This document shows positions 31,612-41,458 of a stretch of 43,847 nucleotides of DNA, piece after piece. Under the pieces are notes generated by a model. The model worked only from the letters and a program-made list of their open reading frames with translations, searched no databases and was not told the DNA's origin. Within the stretch, counting starts at the first letter, position 1; each line of letters starts with the position of its first letter. Made by a program: the position numbers and the translations under genes. Source of the stretch: Parcubacteria group bacterium (GTDB lineage Bacteria; Patescibacteriota; Minisyncoccia; Phycocordibacterales; Phycocordibacteraceae); contig JAQBQR010000033.1 of NCBI GenBank assembly GCA_028286945.1, positions 1 to 43,847 on the forward strand. The letters are read 5' to 3'.

Positions 31612-32112
31612 ATGTTCGAAATACCGAAAGACGTAGAAAAACTGAATTTGACCTTTACGTTCCTTACTGGCGGAGACCGTCCAGATATCGTTGGGCCGCC
31701 AGAGACATTTGCTGCCAGTAAAGGTTCACCTCTTTCTGCGATAATGCTACGGAATAGAATCGCAGGCGCGAAAAAAAATGAGAAAGAACCTACGCCCGTG
31801 CAGCAAATACCACTTGTCGGCGAACGGGGTTCTAAGCGCACCTCAACAGCATCGCTTTCTTCGTTACTGCGTGATCGCGCATTCGCCTTGGTGGGTTTGC
31901 GGCATGCTTTTGAAGAGAAGGCCAATGGTATGGTCTTACATCGGTGCCAATTTTCGTTTATCCATGAAGGAGGAACAGAAGGGGTAAACGAGCGTAAACG
32001 CTGGGATGAGCTCGAACGATTGACTGAACGTCTTTCGTGGCGATGGGACTACATTAAACGCCCGACTTCCGAGTGGCATCGGTTTTTCTTCACCAAGCCA
32101 GGTAACGGCTGA
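31612..32112 (+). CDS. Hypothetical soluble protein
   Basis: 166 residues, unrecognised. There is a Shine-Dalgarno-like GGAG before ATG 31612, plus its own -35/-10 promoter and a strong terminator. The C-terminal part is Trp/Arg-rich (RWDELERLTERLSWRWDYIKRP, EWHRFFF) and the middle is Ser/Thr/Leu-rich. It belongs with the Shine-Dalgarno class of genes in this window (11140, 41377, 41543, 43028). Confidence 0.65.
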   Translation: MFEIPKDVEKLNLTFTFLTGGDRPDIVGPPETFAASKGSPLSAIMLRNRIAGAKKNEKEPTPVQQIPLVGERGSKRTSTASLSSLLRDRAFALVGLRHAFEEKANGMVLHRCQFSFIHEGGTEGVNERKRWDELERLTERLSWRWDYIKRPTSEWHRFFFTKPGNG

Positions 32113-32120
32113 TATGGCAA

Positions 32121-32150
32121 AGGGTCATCGCGCATCAGCGCGATGACCCT
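32121..32150. terminator. Bidirectional hairpin between convergent transcripts
   Basis: A perfect 13-bp stem AGGGTCATCGCGC-ATCA-GCGCGATGACCCT between the 31612 gene and the end of the atp operon; T-runs are weak. Confidence 0.7.
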
Positions 32151-32172
32151 TCATCAATTACTGACACGATGC

Positions 32173-32421
32173 CTATAGAATAACCGTCGCTTGGTTATTG
32201 GAAACCTCCAGGATGCCTGTGGTGTGAAGTTCGAACTCAGTCTTAGTTCCATCTTCAGCCTCAACACGAATCTTTCCTTCCTTAAGCGGAGAAACAAACG
32301 CTTCGTGATTTGCCATGACCGTCAAAACTCCTTCAGCTCCAGGAACAATAACTGACACCGCTTCTCCGTCGAAGAGATTCTCTCCTACTTTTGCAATGGT
32401 GAGATGAAAGGTTTTTGCCAT
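32173..32421 (-). CDS. atpC: ATP synthase F1 epsilon subunit, N-terminal domain only
   Basis: 82 residues forming just the beta-sandwich of epsilon (FHLTIAKVGENLFDGEAVSVIVPGAEGVLTVMANHEAFVSPLKEGKI). The C-terminal two-helix domain, which inhibits ATP hydrolysis in many bacteria, is absent (E. coli epsilon is about 139 residues). The stop is clean and no frame continues, so this is a real short form. Last gene of the operon, 23 nt after atpD. Confidence 0.93.
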   Translation of the reverse strand: MAKTFHLTIAKVGENLFDGEAVSVIVPGAEGVLTVMANHEAFVSPLKEGKIRVEAEDGTKTEFELHTTGILEVSNNQATVIL

Positions 32422-32444
32422 GGATAAGATGTATTGCCGACTGA

Positions 32445-33830
<1,386 letters not shown>

Positions 33831-33838
33831 TTATTTAA

Positions 33839-34006
33839 CTACTTTTTACGGTTGCTAACCAGCACCAGTACCACTCCAATAATAAAGAGCCCAGCAAGTT
33901 CGATCTGACCGGTCTGGCTCGCGAACGAGGCATGGTATACGCTCCCAATTTCAATACCAAGTGCGAGAGTAATAATAGCGAGTGCTACCTGCTTGTTTGA
34001 TTTCAT
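33839..34006 (-). CDS. 55-residue two-helix membrane protein inside the atp operon
   Basis: An ORF below the track cut-off: ATG 34006 to TAG 33839, reading MKSNKQVALAIITLALGIEI, GSVYHASFASQTGQIEL, AGLFIIGVVLVLVSNRKK. Two hydrophobic helices (about 6-24 and 37-51) are joined by a short polar loop, with positive ends (MKSNK and NRKK) suggesting both termini in the cytoplasm. It fills the gap between atpG (9 nt) and atpD (17 nt) on the same strand, so it is co-transcribed. It could be an assembly or stability factor of the synthase; this is position-based inference. Confidence 0.75.
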   Translation of the reverse strand: MKSNKQVALAIITLALGIEIGSVYHASFASQTGQIELAGLFIIGVVLVLVSNRKK

Positions 34007-34015
34007 AAATAAATA

Positions 34016-34924
34016 TTACGTTGCCAATGCTTCGCGTCCGCTAATAATCTCCGACACTTCGCGGGTGATGGCCGCCTGACGAAGTTTGTTGTACAGACGG
34101 GTGAATTCACGAGTGCGCTCCTTTGATTTGTCAGAGGCGTTCTTCATGGCCACCATGCGAGCTGAATGCTCTGAGGCCTTTGCTTCAAGAAGCATAAAGT
34201 AGAGCGAAACAGCCACAAGGCGAGGAATAAGAAGCGTAAGAACTTCTTCCGCTGAAGGCTCGATGCTGTAGGCATCAGGCGCTTCAAGCGAAATCTCATT
34301 ACTCCACTTTCCACGGGCAGGACGAATATGCTCTACGATTTCACTTACGGTCTCAACAGAAAGTGGAAGAAGGGTGCGAACGGTTGGCACTTGTTCGAAG
34401 GTTGATCGGAAGTCACTGTATGCAGCAAGCACTTCGTCATACTCACTACTCAAGAAGCCATTTGAAAGCTGCTGTGAAAGCTCATCCATCGTATTGAGCG
34501 GGATGTTGTCCTCACGATTCTCTTTCGACATAACTACGTTATACCCACGATTGCTGAAGAAGTCCTGGCCTTTCTTTCCGAACGCAAAGATCTGAATAGA
34601 ATCTAGAGGACGTCCTTCAAGTGCTTTCTGTGCGGCGCGAGTAACGCTTGAGTTAAGTGCACCGGCGAGTCCGCGGTCACTCGTGATGACCACGATGGCG
34701 GTCTTCTTTACCTCGCGCTTCTGCGTAAGAGGATGTGACTTTGCTTCGTTACTTCCTGAAAGACGAGCAAGGATAGAAAGAGCAGCACGAGCATACGCAC
34801 GCCCTTGGAAGGCAGCCTGCTGCGTCTTACGCATCTTTGCTGCAGACACAGCCTCCATGGCACGGGTAACCGTGTTCATGCGCTGTGTCGCGAGAATCTT
34901 TGCTTTGATGTCTTTAAGTGCCAT
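34016..34924 (-). CDS. atpG: ATP synthase F1 gamma subunit
   Basis: Central rotor shaft, 302 residues. The N-terminal helix MALKDIKAKILATQRMNTVTRAMEAVSAAKMRK and the C-terminal helix ARMVAMKNASDKSKERTREFTRLYNKLRQAAITREVSEIISGREAL are the two conserved coiled-coil strands; the middle ITSDRGLAGALN is also typical. Normal gene order position after atpA. Confidence 0.97.
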   Translation of the reverse strand: MALKDIKAKILATQRMNTVTRAMEAVSAAKMRKTQQAAFQGRAYARAALSILARLSGSNEAKSHPLTQKREVKKTAIVVITSDRGLAGALNSSVTRAAQKALEGRPLDSIQIFAFGKKGQDFFSNRGYNVVMSKENREDNIPLNTMDELSQQLSNGFLSSEYDEVLAAYSDFRSTFEQVPTVRTLLPLSVETVSEIVEHIRPARGKWSNEISLEAPDAYSIEPSAEEVLTLLIPRLVAVSLYFMLLEAKASEHSARMVAMKNASDKSKERTREFTRLYNKLRQAAITREVSEIISGREALAT

Positions 34925-34947
34925 GTCGTTTTAGGTGCCAGTGCAAA

Positions 34948-36495
34948 TTATGCAGCTCGTTCGGTGAACTTAGTGAGTGCGTCGCGAAGAACTTTCTCTG
35001 TATCTTCGCCAATATCCTTCGTTGAGCGGATGAGCTCAAGAGCTTCCTTTCCTTCACGCTCCAAGAATTCCTGGAGCTTCTGCTGCGCTGCGCGAGTGTT
35101 CTCAGGTGCGAAGGCATCAAAGAAGCCGTTGATGGCTGCGAAAATGACCGCTACTTCAATTTCAAATGGAAGCGGCTTGCCCTGCACCTGTGTAAGAACC
35201 TCTGTCATACGGCGGCCAGAGTCAATCTGTGCCTTCGTATCTGCATCAAGATCTGACGCAAACTGCATGAAGGCTTCGAGTTCGCGGAACTGCGCAAGGG
35301 TAAGCTTGATCTTTCCTGACACTTTCTTCATTGCCTTTGTCTGTGCAGAAGATCCCACACGAGACACGGAAATACCCACATCAATGGCAGGACGAAGTCC
35401 CTTGTTGAAGAGGTCAGCCTGAAGATAAATTTGTCCGTCCGTGATTGAAATCACGTTCGTTGGAATGTACGCAGACACGTCACCTTCCTGCGTTTCAATG
35501 ATTGGAAGTGCGGTCAAAGAACCTCCTCCCTTTTCCTTTGAAAGCTTTGCGGCACGCTCAAGAAGGCGTGAGTGAAGGTAGAAAATATCTCCCGGATACG
35601 CTTCGCGTCCTGGTGGTCGGCGAAGAAGAAGTGACATCTGGCGATACGCAACGGCCTGCTTTGAAAGGTCGTCATATACCACAAGCGCATCACGTCCGGC
35701 GTCCATGAAGAATTCTCCGATGGTTGCTCCAGCAAATGGTGCGAGGAACTGGAAGGCTGCTGGTGAAGAAGCCGGAGCAGTAACCACAATCGTGTAGTCC
35801 ATTGCTCCAGCTGCCGTAAGTTCAGCCACGATACGCGCGGTCTTTGATTCCTTCTGACCGATGGCCACATAGATACAAATAGGACGAGTCTCCGCTGGCT
35901 CTGACTTCTGGTTAAGGATGGTGTCGATAGCGATAGCCGTCTTTCCCGTACCGCGGTCACCAATGATGAGCTCGCGCTGACCGCGACCAATTGGAATCAT
36001 GGCGTCAACGGCCTTCACTCCCGTGTGAAGAGGAACGTTAACGGGAGAACGGTCAATAACACCGTATGCTTCGCGCTCAATAGGCATGAGTGTGGTGCCG
36101 GCAAGAGGACCCTTATCATCAACGGGCTCGCCGAGTGGGTTAAGCACGCGACCAACCAATGATTCGCCTACGGGGATGGATAGGAGGCGATTAAGGCGGC
36201 GCACCTGCATTCCTTCGAACACATCACTTGCCTCTCCGAGGATAACGGCACGCACACCGTCCTCTTCGAGGTTAAGCACCAAGCCGTACACGGACTTTGC
36301 ATCCTTGAGCGCATCCTCAAGACTTCGATCAAACGTTGGATCGAAGAGCACCATTTCAGACATAACCGCACCTTCAAGACCGTCGATTTCCGCAATACCG
36401 TCACCGGTCTCGCGTACAATACCAACGCTTTCGTCTACTCCTGCTGGCGTGAAGCCTGCAATTTGTTCCTCGATTCGTTTAATGATGCTTTCCAT
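34948..36495 (-). CDS. atpA: ATP synthase F1 alpha subunit
   Basis: Non-catalytic nucleotide-binding subunit, 515 residues. Walker A IIGDRGTGKTAIAIDTI, ALVVYDDLSKQAVAYRQMSLLLRRPPGREAYPGD (family signature), PAIDVGISVSRVGSSAQ (PS00152-like) and the C-terminal helical domain are present. The start MESIIKRIEEQIAGF is typical. Complete and unremarkable. Confidence 0.98.
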   Translation of the reverse strand: MESIIKRIEEQIAGFTPAGVDESVGIVRETGDGIAEIDGLEGAVMSEMVLFDPTFDRSLEDALKDAKSVYGLVLNLEEDGVRAVILGEASDVFEGMQVRRLNRLLSIPVGESLVGRVLNPLGEPVDDKGPLAGTTLMPIEREAYGVIDRSPVNVPLHTGVKAVDAMIPIGRGQRELIIGDRGTGKTAIAIDTILNQKSEPAETRPICIYVAIGQKESKTARIVAELTAAGAMDYTIVVTAPASSPAAFQFLAPFAGATIGEFFMDAGRDALVVYDDLSKQAVAYRQMSLLLRRPPGREAYPGDIFYLHSRLLERAAKLSKEKGGGSLTALPIIETQEGDVSAYIPTNVISITDGQIYLQADLFNKGLRPAIDVGISVSRVGSSAQTKAMKKVSGKIKLTLAQFRELEAFMQFASDLDADTKAQIDSGRRMTEVLTQVQGKPLPFEIEVAVIFAAINGFFDAFAPENTRAAQQKLQEFLEREGKEALELIRSTKDIGEDTEKVLRDALTKFTERAA

Positions 36496-36527
36496 ACGTG
36501 TGTGCGGTTAATAATGTACAGCGCGAG

Positions 36528-36899
36528 TTACGCGTGTGCAGTGATGCGCTTATAAAGGTCTAACAGAGCTCGTTTTCCGGAGCGGTCGATGATGCGGCTA
36601 CCGGTGCGAGCGCGCCAACCAGAAACAAGGTCTTTGTTTACCGTTGCGTTCGCGTTGATACCTAGTTCTTTTGCTTCTTTCGTTGCCTCTGAAATCTCTG
36701 ACTCACTGGCTACCTCAAGGCTTTCCATAAGTGTTCCAGCACGTGCATCAATGCGCTTAAGTTCAAGGAGAATACGCGGCAAAAGCTTCATGCGACCCGT
36801 CTCACGCAAATGCGCGATCAAGGTATCAACAAGTTTCTTTGAATCAGCTCCTTCTTTAGAAGCTAGTTCGTAGAGTGCTTTTGCGTATGTTTTTTCCAT
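36528..36899 (-). CDS. atpH: ATP synthase F1 delta subunit, short form
   Basis: Peripheral-stalk subunit linking F1 to the b dimer. 123 residues against about 175-180 usually. It keeps the N-terminal YAKALYELA helix and the C-terminal VNKDLVSGWRARTGSRIIDRSGKRALLDL segment, so the central helical part has shrunk rather than an end being lost. Position between atpF and atpA supports the call. Confidence 0.88.
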   Translation of the reverse strand: MEKTYAKALYELASKEGADSKKLVDTLIAHLRETGRMKLLPRILLELKRIDARAGTLMESLEVASESEISEATKEAKELGINANATVNKDLVSGWRARTGSRIIDRSGKRALLDLYKRITAHA

Positions 36900-36913
36900 G
36901 AGTGTAGTGCTGA

Positions 36914-37357
36914 CTATGCTTTACGCATTGCCTTTTCTGCTGCCATGATTGCAAGGCGAGCAATTTCCTTCTCACTTTCGCGAAGAACACGTTCGTGTTC
37001 TTCTTTTGCACGTGCCTCTGCATCCTTTTCAATGCCTTCAGCGCGAGCCTGAGCGTCTTTAACGAGGCGGTCACGTTCCGTGCCTGCTTCGTCACGAGCG
37101 CGAGCGACGATTCCTTCTGCTTCCGTTTCAGCACCGCGCGTAATGACGCTGGCTGTTTCGCCTGCATCCTTAAGCGCAGCTTCTGCTTCGCGCGCGTCTT
37201 CGACGCCCTTTGCGACCACTTTTCGACGCTCATCAAGCGTCTTCATGACCGGACGGTACAAGAAGTACCAAAGAACGGTGAAGAGCACGGCGAAGTTCAC
37301 CAACTGAGCGATCAGAAGGTGCGTTTGAATGCCGAAGGCGTCGAGTAGTGCTCCCAT
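36914..37357 (-). CDS. atpF: ATP synthase F0 b subunit
   Basis: Peripheral stalk, 147 residues: a single N-terminal membrane helix (LLIAQLVNFAVLFTVLWYFLYRPVMKTLDERR) followed by a long charged Ala/Glu/Arg-rich coiled coil to the C-terminus. Length and hydrophobic pattern are typical of b. Only one b-type gene is present, so the stalk is probably a homodimer. Confidence 0.95.
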   Translation of the reverse strand: MGALLDAFGIQTHLLIAQLVNFAVLFTVLWYFLYRPVMKTLDERRKVVAKGVEDAREAEAALKDAGETASVITRGAETEAEGIVARARDEAGTERDRLVKDAQARAEGIEKDAEARAKEEHERVLRESEKEIARLAIMAAEKAMRKA

Positions 37358-37376
37358 AGCGAAGAATAATTACGTG

Positions 37377-37628
<252 letters not shown>

Positions 37629-37636
37629 TTATTAAT

Positions 37637-37651
37637 GCTCCATCCCGGAGC
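37637..37651 (-). other. Intercistronic hairpin between atpB and atpE
   Basis: GCTCC-GGGAT-GGAGC in the 57-nt atpB-atpE gap. Such hairpins can stabilise or boost the abundant c-subunit message; this is speculative. Confidence 0.3.
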
Positions 37652-37667
37652 CGCACGGAAAGACGCG

Positions 37668-38426
37668 CTAATGCGCTTCCTCCCCGTGTGGTTCCATGAT
37701 GCCAAGCTTGATAAAGAACAGCGTCAACATCGCGAAGACGACTGCCTGAATAAATCCAACGAACACTTCGAACATTTCCAGCGGCACTGGCAGGAAATAG
37801 GAAACGAAGAATCCCGCCACCACAATCATCACTTCGCCGGCAAAGATATTTCCGAAAAGACGGAATGAGAACGAAATGATGCGTCCGAGGTTCGAAAGTA
37901 ATTCGATGAGTCCCACGACGAAATTGATTGGTGAACTAAAATTAACGTACTTTTTTCCATATTTCCAGAACCCTAAGACCACGATGCCGGTGATCTCAAT
38001 CGTAAAGAATGAAATAAAGGCAAGCGCAAGCGTAAAGTTAAGGTCAGCACCTGGTGCACGGAAGAGAGGAATGAATCCTTCTGGTGCGTGGAAGCCCACT
38101 GATCCGATGCCTGGAATGAATGCCAGCTCATTTCCCACCAACACAAGCAAGAAGATGGTCATGATGAGCGGAAAGAACTTTCGAGCGTAATGTTCGCTCT
38201 CAAGCGTTTCTGTCATGTAGTTCAAAACCCCTTCAAAAAGCCATTCGATTCCCACCTGGAGCTTTCCAGGAATGAGTGCGATCTTACGACGGAAGTAAAA
38301 CGTGAACCCAATAAGGATAATCATCACGAGCCAGGTCATGAGAAGACTGTTCGTGAGGGTAAGGCCAAAAAGCGAGCCGACCTGTTCAGCCTTAAGTACA
38401 ACACTAATACCCGTGTTTGAATCCAT
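37668..38426 (-). CDS. atpB: ATP synthase F0 a subunit
   Basis: Stator channel subunit, 252 residues, five or six helices. The essential-arginine block SFSFRLFGNIFAGEVMIVV and the C-terminal VFVGFIQAVVFAMLTLFFIKLG are clear. First gene of the operon. The ATG follows a hairpin with a U-run downstream of the promoter. No atpI-like gene precedes it; the upstream gene is divergent. Confidence 0.96.
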   Translation of the reverse strand: MDSNTGISVVLKAEQVGSLFGLTLTNSLLMTWLVMIILIGFTFYFRRKIALIPGKLQVGIEWLFEGVLNYMTETLESEHYARKFFPLIMTIFLLVLVGNELAFIPGIGSVGFHAPEGFIPLFRAPGADLNFTLALAFISFFTIEITGIVVLGFWKYGKKYVNFSSPINFVVGLIELLSNLGRIISFSFRLFGNIFAGEVMIVVAGFFVSYFLPVPLEMFEVFVGFIQAVVFAMLTLFFIKLGIMEPHGEEAH

Positions 38427-38449
38427 AAAAAAGCACGGCGCACCGCCGT
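38427..38449 (-). promoter_or_regulatory. Terminator-like hairpin in the atp operon leader
   Basis: Minus-strand ACGGCG-GTG-CGCCGT-GC-TTTTTT immediately followed by the atpB ATG. GC-rich stem plus six T is the form of an intrinsic terminator, placed between the promoter and the first codon, so it may attenuate the operon. Confidence 0.5.
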
Positions 38450-38458
38450 AATAGACAT

Positions 38459-38486
38459 ATTATAGCGTACCGGAAGAACTAATGAA
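38459..38486 (-). promoter_or_regulatory. Promoter of the atp operon
   Basis: Minus-strand TTCATT (38481-38486), 16-nt spacer, perfect TATAAT (38459-38464); leader of about 30 nt to atpB. Confidence 0.7.
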
Positions 38487-38527
38487 AGCGTGGATAATGA
38501 CCGCCGTTGCCGTGGTATAACGGGTAG

Positions 38528-39370
38528 ATGAAAAGTGAAAACGGTACCGTATGGCAGCAACAAGTGCTGCCAATTGTCTTAACGCTTGTTGTCTGCGCTG
38601 CGCTCATAGGACTGGTCTATCTTCAGATTTCGTTACTTAACCGATTCAGTACCGAAGACATTTCACTGCGCGTCACCATTGCCGACATTCTCATTGGTAT
38701 GACGGTGTATTTGAAAACGTCCATCGACTTTGCGCTATTCATTGGAAACTTGATGCATACAAACGGTGGGTGGAAGAACCGCATAAGTATTGAATTGGGT
38801 ACCGCCTTAGGAAATGCTTTGGGCACGATGGCAGTGCTGGCTCTTTGGACGTTTTTCCGTGAAATCGACTGGCTTTTGGCCATTATGATTGTGCTCGCCG
38901 CGCTCGTCCTCTTTAAGCTCGCAGAATCAGGTCTTGATCACGCGAAACATACTGACCGTCAGTATCCTGCCTTTTTTAGGTACGCCGTGAAGGTTGTGGA
39001 AATATTCTTGCACCACGTAAACTGGTTCACTGCGCCTATATTGCGATACATCCTGCCAGAAATATCCATGAACGCCGGTAAGCGCAACGGATTCTGGGCA
39101 TTATTCGCCTTTGCGGTTGTCGTTCCGTTCATGCTAGGTCTCGACGACTTTGCGGGATATGTACCGCTCTTTTCGCTCGTAAATGTATTGGGCTTTAGTA
39201 TTGGAGCCTTCATTGCGCACGCATTCCTCAATATTCTTTTGTATATTTCTCCACAGAAAACAATTCAGGCAGTAAAAAACCCTCTCATTTCGTTTATAGG
39301 GAGCATTGCCTTCGTGGGACTAGGTGCGTGGGGCATCTTTGAGGCACTTCACCTCCTCTTTAGGTTCTAA
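38528..39370 (+). CDS. Hypothetical polytopic membrane protein
   Basis: 280 residues with about seven transmembrane helices. It has recognisable blocks DFALFIGNLMHTNGGWKNRISIELGTALGN and GLDDFAGYVPLFSLVNVLGFSIGAFIAH, where the acidic residues within helices could bind a cation. It may be a transporter, but I do not recognise the family. TATAAC is six nt before the ATG. It is divergent from the atp operon and shares its upstream region. Confidence 0.75.
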   Translation: MKSENGTVWQQQVLPIVLTLVVCAALIGLVYLQISLLNRFSTEDISLRVTIADILIGMTVYLKTSIDFALFIGNLMHTNGGWKNRISIELGTALGNALGTMAVLALWTFFREIDWLLAIMIVLAALVLFKLAESGLDHAKHTDRQYPAFFRYAVKVVEIFLHHVNWFTAPILRYILPEISMNAGKRNGFWALFAFAVVVPFMLGLDDFAGYVPLFSLVNVLGFSIGAFIAHAFLNILLYISPQKTIQAVKNPLISFIGSIAFVGLGAWGIFEALHLLFRF

Positions 39371-39392
39371 CAGTAAAATAGCGGGATAGTAA

Positions 39393-39426
39393 GAAATAGC
39401 ACTTCGCAAAAGCGAAGTGCTATTTC
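39393..39426. terminator. Bidirectional terminator
   Basis: A perfect 15-bp stem GAAATAGCACTTCGC-AAAA-GCGAAGTGCTATTTC followed by TTTTTCTT, between convergent genes. Confidence 0.85.
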
Positions 39427-39929
39427 TTTTTCTTCAATCCCTCAAGGTCATCTAGGATCTGACGCACGTGCGAAGTGAGCTGTTCAAGTGTTACCGCCTG
39501 CTCCTTATCACGCTTCTCTTCCTCCTCATCTTCTTCGGTCATTTCTTCGATCTCTTCACCAAGCTCTTCAAGATCTTCCTGCATTTCACCCACATCTTCA
39601 GTAATCTCCTCAATATCTTCCTGGATTTCGTCCAGATCTTCACCAAGCTCTTCAACGTCTTCTTGAATCTCATCAATATCCTCTTCAACTTCACGGAGAC
39701 TTTGAGTGTTTTCGTTCACTGTCATCTGAATAAAGATAGCCAGGTAAATGGCTTCAAGGGAGAGCGCCGTGGTGAGTACCAGGAGCATCGTACTGAAATC
39801 CAAAAGCCCCACGAGCACAATAGCGAAACTAGATACGAACACTATTGTGTGCACGATCAAAGAGGTGGTTGAACCAATGCCCTTCGTAATGCGCTCAGTG
39901 ACGGTGGGGGTCTGCGGACGATTCTTCAT
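39420..39929 (-). CDS. Membrane protein with acidic coiled-coil repeats
   Basis: 169 residues from ATG 39929; a GTG at 39965 would add 12. Two helices lie near the N-terminus (IVHTIVFVSSFAIVLVGLLDF and LLVLTTALSLEAIYLAIFIQM), reminiscent of small DUF1003-like membrane proteins. They are followed by about 75 residues of Glu/Asp-rich heptads with repeated EIQEDxEEL and EELGEDLDEIQED units, ending in a helix and a KKKK tail. The heptads predict a long acidic coiled coil in the cytoplasm. Function unknown. Confidence 0.75.
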   Translation of the reverse strand: MKNRPQTPTVTERITKGIGSTTSLIVHTIVFVSSFAIVLVGLLDFSTMLLVLTTALSLEAIYLAIFIQMTVNENTQSLREVEEDIDEIQEDVEELGEDLDEIQEDIEEITEDVGEMQEDLEELGEEIEEMTEEDEEEEKRDKEQAVTLEQLTSHVRQILDDLEGLKKKK

Positions 39930-40051
39930 GTATTGAACGTAGCTCGCTCGCGCAGGCTTGTCCACTTATTTCATTGCGCAGATTATTGATGCGTCCTAGT
40001 TGTTAAAAAGCACGGTTCCCATACCTTTACAAAATAGCTACAATATATGGA

Positions 40052-41122
40052 ATGAATTCGCCTCGGTTAACTTCAAGCCTCATGCCGAAGCCTCGCAGCT
40101 CTCGGCCAGGGTCAGCGCGCCCTAAGCGCAAGTTCCCTTTTGTACCGATCATCATATGTATAGTCATTCTTGGAGCTGCAATCTTTTCTTTGCCTCTAAT
40201 TCTGGCAGTGGACGTTCAGCTGGCAAACAAAGCATCTGGTACCGGAGTTCCCTTTACCGTAACGGTTAATCCAGCACTTAAGACCATTCACACAGATCCT
40301 CAGGTAGAGGCATTGCTGGCGACTCCTCCCACTCAGCTCCCTGCAGCCGCAGGCTTCCTTACAAAATTGTTCCAATACGCTGCACTTAAGGTCGCTTCGC
40401 TCCCGATATATCAGCAACTTGCCGCAGCTGCCGGGGCGCCGAGTCTTTTCGTATCCGTTTCTGCAGGCACTCGTCAGGAACAAGTTGCACAGTCTTTTGG
40501 TACTCAGCTAGGGTGGAGTGCAAAACAACGCACACAGTTCATTACAGAATCAAAAGCGCTTGAGCCTGATCTTCCTCAAGGCAGCACCGTACCTGGTATT
40601 TATTTCGCAAGCATTAGTGATCCGAAAGATGTTGCCACACTCGTACATGACCGTTTCGATTCTGAAATTCTTTCGCGATACAGCAGCAGCACCGAAGCAC
40701 AGGTTCCTTTAAGCGACGCCATGACCATTGCATCTCTCATCCAGCGCGAAGCAGGCAGCTGGGATGATATGCGCATGATCTCCGGTATTATCTGGAATCG
40801 TTTGTTCATTGGGATGAAGCTTCAGGTGGATGCAACGCTTCAATACGCAGAAGCGAGCAAGGCTTCCGGAACAACGGGGTGGTGGCCTTCTGTTGAGCCA
40901 AAGGATAAATATATTAAGTCCGCATACAACACGTACCAGAATGCCGGTCTTCCTCCTGCACCAATTGCGAATCCATCCATCGCGGCGGTGGTTGCTGCAC
41001 TAAATCCGAAAAAGACTGACTGTCTCTTCTATTTCCACGATTCCCATAGCGTATTCCATTGTTCAAAGACGTACGCGGAACACGTGGCACTTTTGAAGAA
41101 GTATTACGGTCAGGGTAAATAG
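40052..41122 (+). CDS. mltG: Endolytic murein transglycosylase MltG (YceG family)
   Basis: Cleaves nascent peptidoglycan strands at the membrane. 356 residues: a cytoplasmic basic N-terminus, one transmembrane helix (about 32-52), a spacer, then the YceG domain. That domain has MTIASLIQREAGSWDDMRMISGIIWNRLFIGMKLQVDATLQY (catalytic Glu in QREAG), YNTYQNAGLPPAPIANPSIAAVVAALNP and CLFYFHDSHSVFHCSKTYAEH. TACAAT lies 7 nt before ATG 40052. The LysM-like spacer is less conserved. Confidence 0.93.
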   Translation: MNSPRLTSSLMPKPRSSRPGSARPKRKFPFVPIIICIVILGAAIFSLPLILAVDVQLANKASGTGVPFTVTVNPALKTIHTDPQVEALLATPPTQLPAAAGFLTKLFQYAALKVASLPIYQQLAAAAGAPSLFVSVSAGTRQEQVAQSFGTQLGWSAKQRTQFITESKALEPDLPQGSTVPGIYFASISDPKDVATLVHDRFDSEILSRYSSSTEAQVPLSDAMTIASLIQREAGSWDDMRMISGIIWNRLFIGMKLQVDATLQYAEASKASGTTGWWPSVEPKDKYIKSAYNTYQNAGLPPAPIANPSIAAVVAALNPKKTDCLFYFHDSHSVFHCSKTYAEHVALLKKYYGQGK

Positions 41123-41142
41123 GCTTCAGACAAATAAAACGA

Positions 41143-41164
41143 ATCTCCTCACGGGGGAGGAGAT
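41143..41164 (-). terminator. Terminator between mltG and the 41195 gene
   Basis: ATCTCCTC/GAGGAGAT stem; on the minus strand it is followed by TCGTTTTATTTG, so it mainly serves the 41195 gene. Confidence 0.7.
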
Positions 41165-41194
41165 CCAGGTGGCGGGAGTTTAAGCCCGCTGAAT

Positions 41195-41377
41195 TCAGCG
41201 CATGCTGTCCAGCACCTTAGCCAAACAGTCTGGGCATGTGGCGGTTAAACGACCTCCCGAACTGTGGCCTTTAGGCCAGGTTTTTGAATTTTCTCTCAGG
41301 AGTCCGCACAGCGTTATGAGGCCATTGTCCGCTGTTCTTGATCCTCGCAGGATATGAATGAGCGGTTTTGGGCCCAC
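41195..41377 (-). CDS. Small zinc-finger-like protein
   Basis: 60 residues from GTG 41377 with GAGAGGA about 8 nt upstream. It has the pattern LIHIL, LITLCGLL, and TATCPDCLAKVL near the C-terminus, a His/Cys spacing seen in small Cys-rich proteins of phages and actinobacteria that bind one zinc. GC-rich codon use, a Shine-Dalgarno and its own terminator place it in the same class as 41543 and 43028. Function unknown. Confidence 0.6.
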   Translation of the reverse strand: MGPKPLIHILRGSRTADNGLITLCGLLRENSKTWPKGHSSGGRLTATCPDCLAKVLDSMR

Positions 41378-41458
41378 GTGTGGTTCCTCTCAAGAAGGAT
41401 GACAGAACCTTTGCAGAGTACGCCTAGTAGCCGCGCCTTACAAGAAAGATACGCATTC

